Shown here in pieces: positions 7,365-15,726 of a stretch of 64,000 nt of DNA. The notes under the pieces are model-generated. The model was not told the DNA's origin, ran no database searches, and saw only the letters and a program-made list of their open reading frames with translations. Location of the stretch: contig CAYPQF010000032.1 in assembly GCA_964412815.1 (NCBI GenBank), positions 20,292-84,291 of the forward strand, in the 5' to 3' direction. The first letter of the stretch is position 1. Each line of letters begins with the position of its first letter. A program made the position numbers and the translations under genes. This DNA comes from JAOAFZ01 sp964412815. GTDB lineage: Bacteria > Patescibacteriota > Microgenomatia > UBA1406 > GWC2-37-13.

Positions 7365-7664
7365 ATGACCGACCAGCTATGGAAAGTTTATAAACCGTTT
7401 ATAGAACGGCGTCCGGTTGACATGCGAACAAGGTTACAAATCTTGCAGCAAGAGCCGGATAAGCTTCGAAAACACATGGCGCTCAACTACATCTTTTTTG
7501 AAAAGTACAGCTTGGACGGTGATTGGATTACGTTTCAACTCACCCAAGAGCAATGTCAGCAATGGCAAAGAAGATTGTGGTTGACAGGTCGTGGATTTGC
7601 GTCTGCGATCTGGATAGTCAAGATTGACCCGATAACTAAATCAGCTAAAGCGAGGTTGTGGTAA
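7365..7664 (+). CDS. hypothetical protein, 99 aa
   Basis: ATG at 7365 follows TAGAGGACAAA. First gene after the promoter at 7306. Soluble and mostly helical in its first half (RTRLQILQQEPDKLRKHM). No family recognised. Confidence 0.72.
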   Translation: MTDQLWKVYKPFIERRPVDMRTRLQILQQEPDKLRKHMALNYIFFEKYSLDGDWITFQLTQEQCQQWQRRLWLTGRGFASAIWIVKIDPITKSAKARLW

Positions 7665-7667
7665 CTC

Positions 7668-7874
7668 ATGGATACGCTTTTAGTAACGCATGTCTTTTTG
7701 GGATTTGTAATTAAAGTGCTTCTGCTTATTTTGGGCACGTTTAGTTTTTTGGTAGGTTTTATTGGCATCTGGTTTGTTGACCTTAGAGAAGGAACGGAAA
7801 AAAGCTATTTACGCGCAATCGGATTTTTGCTGATCGGTATGTTTTTCATAGCTGTACTGGCATATGCTCGTTAG
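7668..7874 (+). CDS. small membrane protein, 68 aa, two TM segments
   Basis: ATG at 7668 lies 3 bases after the previous stop. Hydrophobic segments at about residues 8-36 and 48-66 flank a short polar loop (DLREGTEKSYLRA). Family unknown. Confidence 0.7.
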   Translation: MDTLLVTHVFLGFVIKVLLLILGTFSFLVGFIGIWFVDLREGTEKSYLRAIGFLLIGMFFIAVLAYAR

Positions 7875-7883
7875 GAGAAGCAA

Positions 7884-8249
7884 ATGGGTAACATGCAGGC
7901 ATTTTTGGATGAGGCTCGTCGTCGCTGGCCGAAAGACAATTTTTCGGCACGGTCTCGCCATGTTTTTGTTTTTGAAGATGGTGAACGACTGGTAATTAAC
8001 CGAACGGCGTTCCACCGCCGCGAAGAACTTGTGGAATTGTTGAAACTCGCCCTTGAATACGGCGTGGAAAATGATATACTTAGTCTTGTTCCGGTGCGCC
8101 AAAAAGGGGCGATGCTGGTTTGGCAGCAGAACGTTGACCCAGCGTCCCAAGCATACCCCGACCAGCATCCTTGGTTGATGGTTCTCATCGCATTCATGAT
8201 TAAGAAATTCAATTGGACAGCAAAGACCTATGACGACTATTCTGAATAA
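7884..8249 (+). CDS. hypothetical protein, 121 aa
   Basis: ATG at 7884 follows TAGGAGAAGC. Soluble alpha/beta protein with an N-terminal basic helix (FLDEARRRWPKDNF). It overlaps the next gene by 20 bases, and its coding sequence holds the likely promoter for that gene (8053-8080). No family recognised. Confidence 0.72.
   Translation: MGNMQAFLDEARRRWPKDNFSARSRHVFVFEDGERLVINRTAFHRREELVELLKLALEYGVENDILSLVPVRQKGAMLVWQQNVDPASQAYPDQHPWLMVLIAFMIKKFNWTAKTYDDYSE
8053..8080 (+). promoter_or_regulatory. probable promoter with extended -10
   Basis: TTGAAT (8053-8058), 16 bases, TATACT (8075-8080), with TGA directly before the -10 (extended -10). It lies inside the gene at 7884 and about 150 bases before the large gene at 8230, which itself has a weak ribosome site. 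Confidence 0.5.
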
Positions 8250-9678
8250 ATTCGAACTGAATACGATTTACGCATTTCCGGCGAAAGGTTTCGGTGCGGG
8301 TCAGTATTTGACCGCCGAAGGCGTGGCGTATGTTCGTAACTGGATTCGTAAGAATGTCGGGGTGAATGTTACGACAACGGTGATCCAAGAGCAGATCGGC
8401 GTTGAACACACGCTTCAATCGAAAGACTCTTTGATCGTCACCAAAGGCTTTGGCACGTTTAAAAATGCGGGCAAGTTTCCGGTGCGTGTGAAAAAGTGGG
8501 CATATGAAACACAGGGGGTTACACTTGACCCCCTGATTTTATCGCAGCTAGGGTCGTCACTAGAAAATCATTTCATTGGTGGCAGAGAACTCTACTTTGA
8601 TCTGTATCCCACAATCGATTGGGACAGCGGCGTTTTCGGTGAGAAGTCAGACGAAGGCGGTTCGTGCTGGTGGACTCAGGGTTGGGTGCGCCGGGTTAGG
8701 CGCTACATGCCGGACGAGATGATCGCGCTGCGCGTGTTTAAGAAGCTCAGTCCGAAAGACGGCGACTATGATGGGCCAGTTTTCTACGACGAATACGCAC
8801 CTGTTGGGCGCTGTTGGGCGTTTACGCCAGCGGCGCTTGGCGTCGATCTCGTGGTCTTTTTTAATGCATACGGGCCGAATTTACTTCATCTGGCGGCTCA
8901 GTTTGCTCAAACCGCTTTCGGTAACGTCGAAGGCAGCTATAAGCAGATCGGTCTGTCGAGCAATCCGCTGCCGATCAACAGCAACCTTGGAATTGCGGTA
9001 GGCGACCCGGCGCTGCTTGAGACGGTAGATCGAATTCGGATCGACAACTGGATTGACGAACGCTGCGAGGTCTGCGCTCAACAGGGCGTTCGTCGGGTGG
9101 GAGAGTATCGCGCCGATTTTTCAGCGCGGGAAACGCACCACTTTTGCCCGACTCACTTCAACACACTGGTCATTCAGACGTTCGAAGGATTCTTTGCATG
9201 GCGTAGCGACTGTGAAGAAATTCTGGTGTGGCTGAGTGAGTTTCATTCTCGTCGGCAGACAATTTGGGTTCGAAAAGACCAGTTAGGCCGCTATCCAGTC
9301 TGCCCGGTTTGCAACCACCGCTATGCAGCAAGTGAGATGAAACAATGTCCGTGCCAGAAAACTAAGCAGACGAAAGAAGGTTTATCCAAAGGTAAGTTTA
9401 AGATCATGCATGATGCGCCAAAGTATACTAATGCTCCGCAGTCGTATACGCCAATACCTGCCGATTACACAAGCTACGAACAGTATATTTCGGCGCTCCA
9501 TGATAGGTTGTTTCCGTCAGAACAACCGTCTGAAATAAACGAAGAAACGTTTGTTGGTCAAGACAGATGGCAGTTTACGCTTTTGAACGGTTCTATTGAC
9601 GACGTAGATATAGCAATTAGAAATCATATTCGAGAACACCCCTTAGAGAGGGCGGATGATGACGAACTGGAAAATTAA
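8230..9678 (+). CDS. GSCWW-family protein with C-terminal zinc ribbons (paralog A)
   Basis: 482 residues, no family recognised. Residues about 120-260 contain a block shared with the proteins at 12103 and 20210: FD-L..TIDW..GVFG, then GGSCWW with Cys146, then ALRVFKKL, GRCW and FFNAYG. The C-terminal part has Cys pairs (CEVC, CPTH, CPVC, CPCQ) that could form two zinc ribbons. The last 80 residues are acidic and look disordered. It overlaps the metallopeptidase gene by 23 bases, so the two are probably co-translated. The invariant GSC motif may be catalytic; that is inference. There is no signal peptide or membrane segment. Confidence 0.75.
   Translation: MTTILNKFELNTIYAFPAKGFGAGQYLTAEGVAYVRNWIRKNVGVNVTTTVIQEQIGVEHTLQSKDSLIVTKGFGTFKNAGKFPVRVKKWAYETQGVTLDPLILSQLGSSLENHFIGGRELYFDLYPTIDWDSGVFGEKSDEGGSCWWTQGWVRRVRRYMPDEMIALRVFKKLSPKDGDYDGPVFYDEYAPVGRCWAFTPAALGVDLVVFFNAYGPNLLHLAAQFAQTAFGNVEGSYKQIGLSSNPLPINSNLGIAVGDPALLETVDRIRIDNWIDERCEVCAQQGVRRVGEYRADFSARETHHFCPTHFNTLVIQTFEGFFAWRSDCEEILVWLSEFHSRRQTIWVRKDQLGRYPVCPVCNHRYAASEMKQCPCQKTKQTKEGLSKGKFKIMHDAPKYTNAPQSYTPIPADYTSYEQYISALHDRLFPSEQPSEINEETFVGQDRWQFTLLNGSIDDVDIAIRNHIREHPLERADDDELEN
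8512..8535. repeat. 8-bp GC-rich inverted repeat, 8-base loop
   Basis: CAGGGGGT (8512-8519) pairs with ACCCCCTG (8528-8535), inside the gene at 8230 at about codons 95-102. No T-run follows, so it is not a normal terminator. Confidence 0.6.
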
Positions 9679-11515
9679 CGGAGTAAAAGTTAATGTTCCT
9701 ACGCTTCGAGAAGTTTGCGTAAGTCCAGAGGAGTGGTTTAAACGGTTCGGCGTTTTCGTTCCGTCTACAAACGGCGGCTATATTTATAGGCGCAACGGCG
9801 GCAAAATCTTGGCCGTTGCGCACTTAGATATTGCTACCAACCCAAAGTTAGATCGAACGATTTTCAACGCTTACGAACGTTGGGTTACACCGACAGAGGA
9901 ACAGCTTAAAGCAGACCCCGACAGAAAGCCGTATATGGTTCATGTTGTCGAGAACGACAATTTGGACGACCGACTCGGCGCATGGATCATTTTGTATGTT
10001 TTGCCTAAACTGATCGGCAGCAATAAGTTCGACTTTCTGCTGACCACCAACGAAGAAGTTGGCCGAACGACCGCAAACGATTTCATGCGTGATTGGAATG
10101 ATTGGACAACGGAAGATCGACCAGACTATAATTGGATTGTTCAGTTTGATCGTCGCGGCGAAGACGTAGTGTTGTATGGCTACGACGATTGGGCTAACGG
10201 CGCTTGGCACAGCGCTTTGGCGAAGTATTTCACGGTTGGCAGCGGTTCATTCTCATGTATTTCCGCGATGGAAGGCATGGGGGTGAAAGGATTTAATGTT
10301 GGGATTGGTTATCATGGTGAACATTCGCCGGGTCACTTCGCTGTTTTAGAACAGACGACTCGCCAGCTGCGCCGTTTTAAAGAATTCTTTAAAGCCAACC
10401 AAGAGACTAAATTTGCGCATACTGCGCGACCAAGGACATATTTTTACTATAGTAATGGTGTTTGTCATACATACTATGACGACGATTATTATAGTGGTTC
10501 GTATTCTGGCACATACGGATCGTCGCCAACGCGCTCCGACACAAGCTATGCGAATCAGATGGCCGAAGACTATGCCAAGTCGCATCAAAAATGTCCAATT
10601 TGCGGTCATGCGCGAACGTTGTATATTGGGACGGCACACCCGTACCCAATTGGCTGCGCTACCTGTCTGCGTCAGAAACATGAGTTGGCCTATCCAAATT
10701 ACCAGTTGTTAGCAAAGTGGACACGTGAATCAGAAACACGCCCCACGAAGAATGACTGCGATTGGTGTGGCCGAACTCAATCTTCTGCGCTTCATGAATT
10801 GGAAGACCACACAGGCAACATACTTCTGCTATGCGATGACTGCTATGGGGTCGAGATCGACGCAGCTACAAACCTACCGCTGCCGTTCAGACCGGAGACA
10901 GGCGGCGAAGCACTCTTAGATGCTTGCGAAGTCTGTGGTAAAGAATCGTTTTCTAATCTACATTATTACGACCGGACAGAGAACCGGGTTCGCGTACTGT
11001 GCGAGGCGTGCTATTCAATCGGTCTGTCGATGCAGACAGTACCAGATTCGCCGCCGCGCCTGCCGCCACCCAAAGCTGATTCTGAGCTTATTCGTCGCTT
11101 AACACAGAGATGCTCTCGCTGTCCAGACAGCGCTAACTCGGAAATTTACACAACGCTAACGCATCAAAACGGCGTTAAAGTTCACTTTTGCGAAGAACAT
11201 TATTGGGAATATCGGCAAGATCCAGAAAGCGGCCCGGTATCCGGCCACTGTGATTTTTGTGGTCAACATACCAAAAAGCTTCATCTTGTCTTCGCAAACG
11301 GCTACTACTTCGAAGTTTGTGATAGACATCCGCCCGTTAAGTTAGGCTGGCAGCAGTCGCAATCAACACCCGTGCCGGAGTTAAATACGACTTACTGTCA
11401 GAATTGTCATAAACCAATCGGGTTGTTTGAGACTATCGCAGTAGAAGACGACCAAGGTAATCCAGCGCTTTGTTTGAATTGTCAAGAAAATGGAGGACAA
11501 GGCAATGTTCAATAA
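9656..11515 (+). CDS. M20/M28/M42-like zinc metallopeptidase fused to six zinc ribbons
   Basis: 619 residues, ATG at 9656. The N-terminal 240 residues carry the metal-ligand order of co-catalytic zinc aminopeptidases: HLD (56-58), NLDDRLGA (102-109), TNEEVG (131-136), FDRRGED (164-170) and GYHGEHSPGH (218-227). In this clan the first H and D, the second D, the EE pair, a late D or E and a late H bind zinc or act as base. From about residue 310 to the end are six CxxC..CxxC/H units (CPICG, CDWCG, CEVCG, CSRCP, CDFCG, CQNCH). No signal peptide, so it should act in the cytoplasm on a host or phage peptide or protein. The exact clan is uncertain. A fusion of this kind is unusual. Confidence 0.72.
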   Translation: MMTNWKINGVKVNVPTLREVCVSPEEWFKRFGVFVPSTNGGYIYRRNGGKILAVAHLDIATNPKLDRTIFNAYERWVTPTEEQLKADPDRKPYMVHVVENDNLDDRLGAWIILYVLPKLIGSNKFDFLLTTNEEVGRTTANDFMRDWNDWTTEDRPDYNWIVQFDRRGEDVVLYGYDDWANGAWHSALAKYFTVGSGSFSCISAMEGMGVKGFNVGIGYHGEHSPGHFAVLEQTTRQLRRFKEFFKANQETKFAHTARPRTYFYYSNGVCHTYYDDDYYSGSYSGTYGSSPTRSDTSYANQMAEDYAKSHQKCPICGHARTLYIGTAHPYPIGCATCLRQKHELAYPNYQLLAKWTRESETRPTKNDCDWCGRTQSSALHELEDHTGNILLLCDDCYGVEIDAATNLPLPFRPETGGEALLDACEVCGKESFSNLHYYDRTENRVRVLCEACYSIGLSMQTVPDSPPRLPPPKADSELIRRLTQRCSRCPDSANSEIYTTLTHQNGVKVHFCEEHYWEYRQDPESGPVSGHCDFCGQHTKKLHLVFANGYYFEVCDRHPPVKLGWQQSQSTPVPELNTTYCQNCHKPIGLFETIAVEDDQGNPALCLNCQENGGQGNVQ

Positions 11516-12089
11516 CTTTGACGAAGGCAATCCGCCTGTTGTGCAGGGGGTGGGTAGCTACCCACCCCCGATTGTTACTTCGGGGCAGCATCAACAGCAG
11601 AAACAGAACAACAAAGGCGGTAATCCGCCCGTTAACGGTATCCCGCAGCCCCAACAGCAGCAGACAAACCGGGACTTTGGACAGGTCTTTCAACATGTTT
11701 TCCAGACCTATGCGATTGACGGTCAACCTTACTGGTTGCCGTCTACTGTGTATTCGTATGGCAACGGCAACCCGGTCAATGCGTATGTAACGCCGATTGA
11801 TCAGGGTCGAATTGCGGGTTACTGCGTGCGTTGGCCGGATGGATCATTTCATATCATTCGTCCTGATCATCCGATGTACGCACAGATCGAAAAAGATTCA
11901 ACCGATCTGACCCTTTGGATCGAACGCGCTAAAGCGGCGCTTAAAGCTCAAAAAGATACAAGCAAGAAACGTCCTAACAAACAGGCGGTTTCAGACGGGA
12001 CAATCACGGTCTTGACAAGAGTCCCGCTGTGGGCTATACTTTGGCTCATTGCTTTGACTGCCGCATCCGTTGTCTTGTTTATCCGATAG
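11505..12089 (+). CDS. Gln/Pro-rich protein with C-terminal TM anchor, 194 aa
   Basis: I start at ATG 11505 because GGAGG (11492-11496) lies 8 bases upstream. Residues 1-55 are rich in Gln, Asn, Gly and Pro and probably disordered. A folded middle (PYWLPSTVYSYGNGNPVN..) and a basic linker lead to one hydrophobic segment at about residues 171-192. That is a tail-anchored topology with the bulk in the cytoplasm. The first codons contain a perfect 24-bp GC palindrome (11546-11569), and the end contains the promoter for the next gene. Family unknown. Confidence 0.7.
   Translation: MFNNFDEGNPPVVQGVGSYPPPIVTSGQHQQQKQNNKGGNPPVNGIPQPQQQQTNRDFGQVFQHVFQTYAIDGQPYWLPSTVYSYGNGNPVNAYVTPIDQGRIAGYCVRWPDGSFHIIRPDHPMYAQIEKDSTDLTLWIERAKAALKAQKDTSKKRPNKQAVSDGTITVLTRVPLWAILWLIALTAASVVLFIR
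11546..11569. repeat. perfect 24-bp GC-rich palindrome
   Basis: GGGGGTGGGTAG is directly followed by its reverse complement, with no spacer. It lies within codons 14-22 of the gene at 11505. It would form a very stable cruciform, or a hairpin in the mRNA near the start codon. Confidence 0.85.
12012..12040 (+). promoter_or_regulatory. consensus sigma-70 promoter
   Basis: TTGACA (12012-12017), 17 bases, TATACT (12035-12040): one mismatch to full consensus. It lies in the end of the gene at 11505 and about 60 bases before the ATG at 12103, so it should drive the paralog B gene and what follows. Confidence 0.75.
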
Positions 12090-12102
12090 GAACTTTGCCA
12101 AA

Positions 12103-13437
12103 ATGAATGAACTTCTTGAACGCATCGGCTTTAATCGTCTGACGTTTCTTCCAGAATCAAGGGCAAGCAAAGTTATCCCTCATTACCGACGCGAACACTT
12201 TTTTATGGCGCTTCAAGAAAAGCTGAACCTAGAATTAGGTGTTGGCTACGATTTCACAAACTGGTTGTGGGATAACCTAACTGGTTCGGTCTTCTACAAC
12301 GATGATAGTTTCTGGAATCTAGCAGAGTCTTCAAAAGACTTTGGCAAAGTGACAGGTCTTTGGAGCACCAGAAACTTTATGTATCGTTACAACAGATCTG
12401 TAACAGATCGTCTTGGCATGGTCGAAAATATCAACAAGGCTTATCATATTCGCGGCAGTTTTGTAAAGCGATTTTCAACGTTATTTATGTCGTTCTTTTC
12501 GATCCCACTTCCAGATTCGGTTAAGACGTGGGTTGGAAACGAAGCAGTTAAATACTGTGGTGGCACTCCGTCGCTGCTATTTGACATCGTGCCGTTTATC
12601 GGGTGGGAGGCTGGCGTTTTTCACGAAGATAGCGGTTCTTGCTGGTGGCCTAAAAGAACCAGCAGCATGTATGCAGAATATGGCTTCGGGCGGCTGATTT
12701 TTGAAAGCATGATGCCGCGTCAGGGTTTCGCCATTCGATTTTTCCAGCCCGCTGGCCCAACTGTCCCAACGAATCCTTACGGGCTTTCGACTTTCGGACG
12801 GATCATGTGCCTCTACGGGATGCCCGACATGCTTGAAAACGAGTTTATTGTTTTCAATGGCTATTCTATGAATAGAAATAAAACGCAGCCGAGGGACTAC
12901 GCCGCCGCGCTTGCACAATATCTCGACTACCCTGCGCCGATTCAAGTATCGGCTAAGTTAAAGGGGAAACTTCATGATCTTAGTTACGGGAAAGCTGGGG
13001 CTGTTCCAAAGGGCAATATAACTATGTATAATAGAAGGCCCGAACTGTTTTTTAACGGCAACAGCGCTTACCTTATCTCTCCGTACCCTGACCGTCAAGG
13101 TCAAGGTTTAGACTTTGAATGGCAGTCTGAGCTATCGAATATCGACATGTTTGGTCTCCGTCAAAAATATTTTGAACGCAGCACGGGCGACAAAGACTTC
13201 TGTCCTGAGTGGTGGACTGATACAGTAACGGGCGAGTCGTACAGCTCTCATGAAGGCGTATGGCGGGTTATCTACGACCGCCCGCCAAAGAGCGCAGACG
13301 ACGCGCCGAGTTTTACCTTACGGCATTTTAATAGTATGGACGAACTTGCTTATGCTGCACATCCAGTGGCACTAGCAGATAGTTTGTCGGAATCGGTAAT
13401 TTATGTCGCAAACGAAACGCCAATCATGGCATACTGA
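12103..13437 (+). CDS. GSCWW-family protein (paralog B)
   Basis: 444 residues, ATG at 12103 after TAGGAACT. It shares with the genes at 8230 and 20210 the run LFDI..FIGWEAGVF, GSCWW (Cys180), GFAIRFF, GR and FIVFNGYS, plus a later stretch where paralogs read YA..LA. Unlike the other two it has no C-terminal CxxC zinc ribbons. That suggests the GSCWW block is the working domain and the ribbons are an accessory part. Not recognised as any named family. It has its own consensus promoter 60 bases upstream. Confidence 0.75.
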   Translation: MNELLERIGFNRLTFLPESRASKVIPHYRREHFFMALQEKLNLELGVGYDFTNWLWDNLTGSVFYNDDSFWNLAESSKDFGKVTGLWSTRNFMYRYNRSVTDRLGMVENINKAYHIRGSFVKRFSTLFMSFFSIPLPDSVKTWVGNEAVKYCGGTPSLLFDIVPFIGWEAGVFHEDSGSCWWPKRTSSMYAEYGFGRLIFESMMPRQGFAIRFFQPAGPTVPTNPYGLSTFGRIMCLYGMPDMLENEFIVFNGYSMNRNKTQPRDYAAALAQYLDYPAPIQVSAKLKGKLHDLSYGKAGAVPKGNITMYNRRPELFFNGNSAYLISPYPDRQGQGLDFEWQSELSNIDMFGLRQKYFERSTGDKDFCPEWWTDTVTGESYSSHEGVWRVIYDRPPKSADDAPSFTLRHFNSMDELAYAAHPVALADSLSESVIYVANETPIMAY

Positions 13438-13678
13438 TCTAAAAAAGCTTAGAACGAACTTACTGGAATTAAAAATCAACTTAATTCCAGTAAGACAAAT
13501 TAGAAACGAAGTTTTTGAGTGTTATTACCCAATTAGAAATATGCCGGAATGTTTGTTTCTTGCTGTGATGCAGGAAATCGCGGGATCGTTTAGCTGCGTC
13601 TTTTTTCACCACTTTGAGAGACGCGGCGATTTCTGGTACGTGCATCTTTCGTTAGAACTTGAGGCCGCAAATGGATAG
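13403..13678 (+). CDS. hypothetical protein, 91 aa
   Basis: ATG at 13403 overlaps the previous gene by 35 bases. The first 35 residues are basic, followed by an alpha/beta region with several Cys and aromatic residues. A perfect 14-bp inverted repeat lies in codons 19-31. No family recognised. A later start cannot be excluded. Confidence 0.6.
   Translation: MSQTKRQSWHTDLKKLRTNLLELKINLIPVRQIRNEVFECYYPIRNMPECLFLAVMQEIAGSFSCVFFHHFERRGDFWYVHLSLELEAANG
13459..13494. repeat. perfect 14-bp inverted repeat, 8-base loop
   Basis: CTTACTGGAATTAA (13459-13472) is exactly reverse-complemented at 13481-13494. It starts 21 bases after the stop of the GSCWW paralog B gene, inside the next coding frame. It is followed by GACAAAT rather than a T-run, so it is an mRNA hairpin or protein-binding site rather than a classic terminator. 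Confidence 0.8.
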
Positions 13679-14108
13679 AGCCGGAAAGCTATTAAAGCTT
13701 CGATACGATTTGCTTTGCCAAGCTCATACAATGTTATCTGCCAGCCTTGCTGATCCAGCTATCAGCGTGGATACGCTTATCCGCCAAGCGGCAGCATTTG
13801 GGCGGGCGGCGATTATCTTGCGTCGAGCGATTGGCTACCGAAAATGGGACGCAATGAAAGAAGCGCTGCTTGGCGTATATATCGCTATGTTTGAGCCTCA
13901 AGCGGCCTACGACACCTTTATTGAAAAAGGTCGCCAGCTTAAGTCGTGGGAACAGGCTCAGATACGTCGTGAGAAATTTGTGGATAAACTGGCTGAAGCG
14001 GGTGAATATTTGGTTAAAGGCAAAGAAGCCAGAAACGCGGGTAAAGTTCTGCCTGAAATTTACTACAAAGTTGCAGCAAGAGCCGATAAAGAACGGAGAA
14101 TGAAATGA
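13671..14108 (+). CDS. hypothetical helical protein, 145 aa
   Basis: I start at ATG 13671 because GAGG lies 6 bases upstream; a TTG at 13659 is also in frame. The protein is almost wholly helical, with many Ala, Arg and Lys (LIRQAAAFGRAAIILRRAIG). No family recognised. Confidence 0.7.
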   Translation: MDRAGKLLKLRYDLLCQAHTMLSASLADPAISVDTLIRQAAAFGRAAIILRRAIGYRKWDAMKEALLGVYIAMFEPQAAYDTFIEKGRQLKSWEQAQIRREKFVDKLAEAGEYLVKGKEARNAGKVLPEIYYKVAARADKERRMK

Positions 14109-14115
14109 GGCGGGC

Positions 14116-14370
14116 ATGTCAAGACGAAGACGCAAGCATCGTCAGCGCAATAAAATGAGATCAGGCGTTAGTGCAGTTTATTACGCCCTCATTCAAGATT
14201 TAAACTATGTTAGTGAGACGTTATCGATAGAATCATCCGTTGATCCAGACGATACACGGGGCAAGCGTTTGCTCGCCCTTTCGTATTTAGCTCTTGATAT
14301 GGTCAAAGAAATTGAAGCTATCCAAGACGACATCCTAGAGGAAGAAAGGTTAATGGACGACGATGGGTAA
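14116..14370 (+). CDS. hypothetical protein, 84 aa
   Basis: ATG at 14116 follows GAGGCGG. A strongly basic N terminus (SRRRRKHRQRNKMR) is followed by helices and an acidic end (EEERLMDDDG). It overlaps the next gene by 8 bases. Family unknown. The basic arm could bind nucleic acid. Confidence 0.65.
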   Translation: MSRRRRKHRQRNKMRSGVSAVYYALIQDLNYVSETLSIESSVDPDDTRGKRLLALSYLALDMVKEIEAIQDDILEEERLMDDDG

Positions 14371-14773
14371 AATTACTCTGTGCTATAATGATCATTATGC
14401 AGTAGAACAAGCACACCCTTCTGTTTTTAAGATAACCGGTTTTAGTGATTTACAAAATAAAGTTGTTGGGCTTGTCTATCCTGAGCACAATAAAACGCGA
14501 CATGAACTTTTGGGCTATGCGGCGGGCATGGCGTCCTTAGTAAACGATCATAATTGGACGGTGAATATCATCACCGATTCAGATCTGCTATTGACCGCGC
14601 TTCGTGTTGAAATTAAAGAAGGCCGTCTTGAACATACAATGTTAGAAGTTCGCGCTATCGATGTTTCCGGCGAACTTCATTATTTATATTTTGATAGCGA
14701 TGGACGTTCAGATGATTGGCACGCTGCTAAAGTTTTCAACTACTATGGCGGATTGTTAATCCGTTTATTATAG
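14363..14773 (+). CDS. DUF3696-like ATPase C-lobe paralog 1
   Basis: 136 residues. It reads like the C-terminal half of AAA/ABC-type ATPases with DUF3696. A Walker-B-like stretch (VGLVYPEHNKTRHELLGYA, where the family has a hydrophobic run, then a PE/H pair and HP..Q) is followed by NIITDSDLLLTALRVEIKEG (family: II.THS..LL..LR..V..G). Next come a strand and F-x-x-DGR-x-x-x-W, and it ends LLIRLL. The family His of the H-loop is Asp here. No Walker A lobe precedes it. First of three tandem copies with low base-level identity and about 35% GC. The call rests on motif order by eye. Confidence 0.6.
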   Translation: MGKITLCYNDHYAVEQAHPSVFKITGFSDLQNKVVGLVYPEHNKTRHELLGYAAGMASLVNDHNWTVNIITDSDLLLTALRVEIKEGRLEHTMLEVRAIDVSGELHYLYFDSDGRSDDWHAAKVFNYYGGLLIRLL

Positions 14774-14782
14774 AGGGCGAAA

Positions 14783-15196
14783 ATGGGTAAAATTGTTATT
14801 GCATTCAATGAGACTGGTAGGCCAGACGACGGGATCGGAAAACCGATGTACACAAACAGATTGATAGAAGAAGGCATTATAAGTAGACATATTGTTCTTA
14901 ATGCCTTTCTCGAACATTTTTATGGTCGGCTAGAACTTGAGCCAGAAATACGACGGCGCGTTCAAAAATATTCAAACGTTAGTAGTGAAAATGTATTTTT
15001 TACCGACAGCGATATTGTCTTCGATATTTTTCGGGTGCTGGTTAAAGAAGGTGTTTTAACATCTGATCAAGTTCAAATCGTTGTGCTAAGAAAAGATGGC
15101 GAATTAGAACTTCCTAATATTGACAAGGACGGGCGACTAGACTATTGGCCTGATTTACTCGATGTTCGAGGCGATTTGTTAGATCGTTTATTATAG
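14783..15196 (+). CDS. DUF3696-like ATPase C-lobe paralog 2
   Basis: 137 residues, ATG at 14783 after GAGGGCG. Same layout as its neighbours: VFFTDSDIVFDIFRVLVKEG, then QIVVLRKDGELEL, DKDGRLDYWPDLLD and an end of LLDRLL. The DGR..YWP..LD segment matches the WP-x-x-F-F-D ending typical of DUF3696. The His expected in the H-loop is Asp. The Walker-B-like segment is more degenerate than in paralogs 1 and 3. No nucleotide-binding lobe. Confidence 0.6.
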   Translation: MGKIVIAFNETGRPDDGIGKPMYTNRLIEEGIISRHIVLNAFLEHFYGRLELEPEIRRRVQKYSNVSSENVFFTDSDIVFDIFRVLVKEGVLTSDQVQIVVLRKDGELELPNIDKDGRLDYWPDLLDVRGDLLDRLL

Positions 15197-15208
15197 GCGA
15201 AAAAAACA

Positions 15209-15631
15209 ATGGGGTATTTTTTAATTGTCTATGACGCAGCGGAAAAAAGGCTGGACAAGCCGCTGGAAGAATATGGGCTATTTGAGCCATATGGTATTCG
15301 AGATGTTCTTAGTAGTAATCTTTATCGTTATCCTGAGAACACTCGGACAAATCGACAACTTCAAGGGTTTGTCGATTTGTTAATAACAAAGTACGCTCAA
15401 AATGGCGATCAGTACACACGGGTTATTATTACAGAAAGCGACATTCTTTTAAACCATTTTCGAGCGGCTGTAAAACAAGGAAGAATAGCTACAACCAGCA
15501 TCGATTTAGTGGTTTTTGACTTTGAGTATCACCCAACTCGTTATTGTTGTAAGTTTGGGCCGGATGGTGAGATAACCCCTTGGCCTCCTGCATTAGACGC
15601 CTACGAAGATTCTTTGATGCAGCTTCTATAA
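15209..15631 (+). CDS. DUF3696-like ATPase C-lobe paralog 3
   Basis: 140 residues, ATG at 15209. It has the clearest family signal of the three: YRYPENTRTNRQLQGFVDLL (Walker B/D-loop-like), VIITESDILLNHFRAAVKQG (H-loop region with Glu for His), DLVVFDF, FGPDGEITPWPPALD and a final SLMQLL. In full-length proteins these follow a Walker A domain, absent here. Possible roles are a decoy or inhibitor of host defence ATPases, or a repurposed fold. It is the last gene before the promoter at 15666. Confidence 0.62.
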   Translation: MGYFLIVYDAAEKRLDKPLEEYGLFEPYGIRDVLSSNLYRYPENTRTNRQLQGFVDLLITKYAQNGDQYTRVIITESDILLNHFRAAVKQGRIATTSIDLVVFDFEYHPTRYCCKFGPDGEITPWPPALDAYEDSLMQLL

Positions 15632-15665
15632 CAAATGACAAACATTAGAAGCCCGCCAATTGGTA

Positions 15666-15694
15666 TTGACTTCTTTTGTGGGTTATGGTAGACT
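15666..15694 (+). promoter_or_regulatory. probable sigma-70 promoter for the replication block
   Basis: TTGACT (15666-15671), 17 bases, TAGACT (15689-15694), with TGG just before the -10 (extended -10). It lies in the 95-base gap after the three DUF3696-like genes and directly before the ssDNA/replication accessory gene. Confidence 0.7.
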
Positions 15695-15726
15695 CTAGTT
15701 ACTTTAAAAACCAAAAGGAACTCGTA

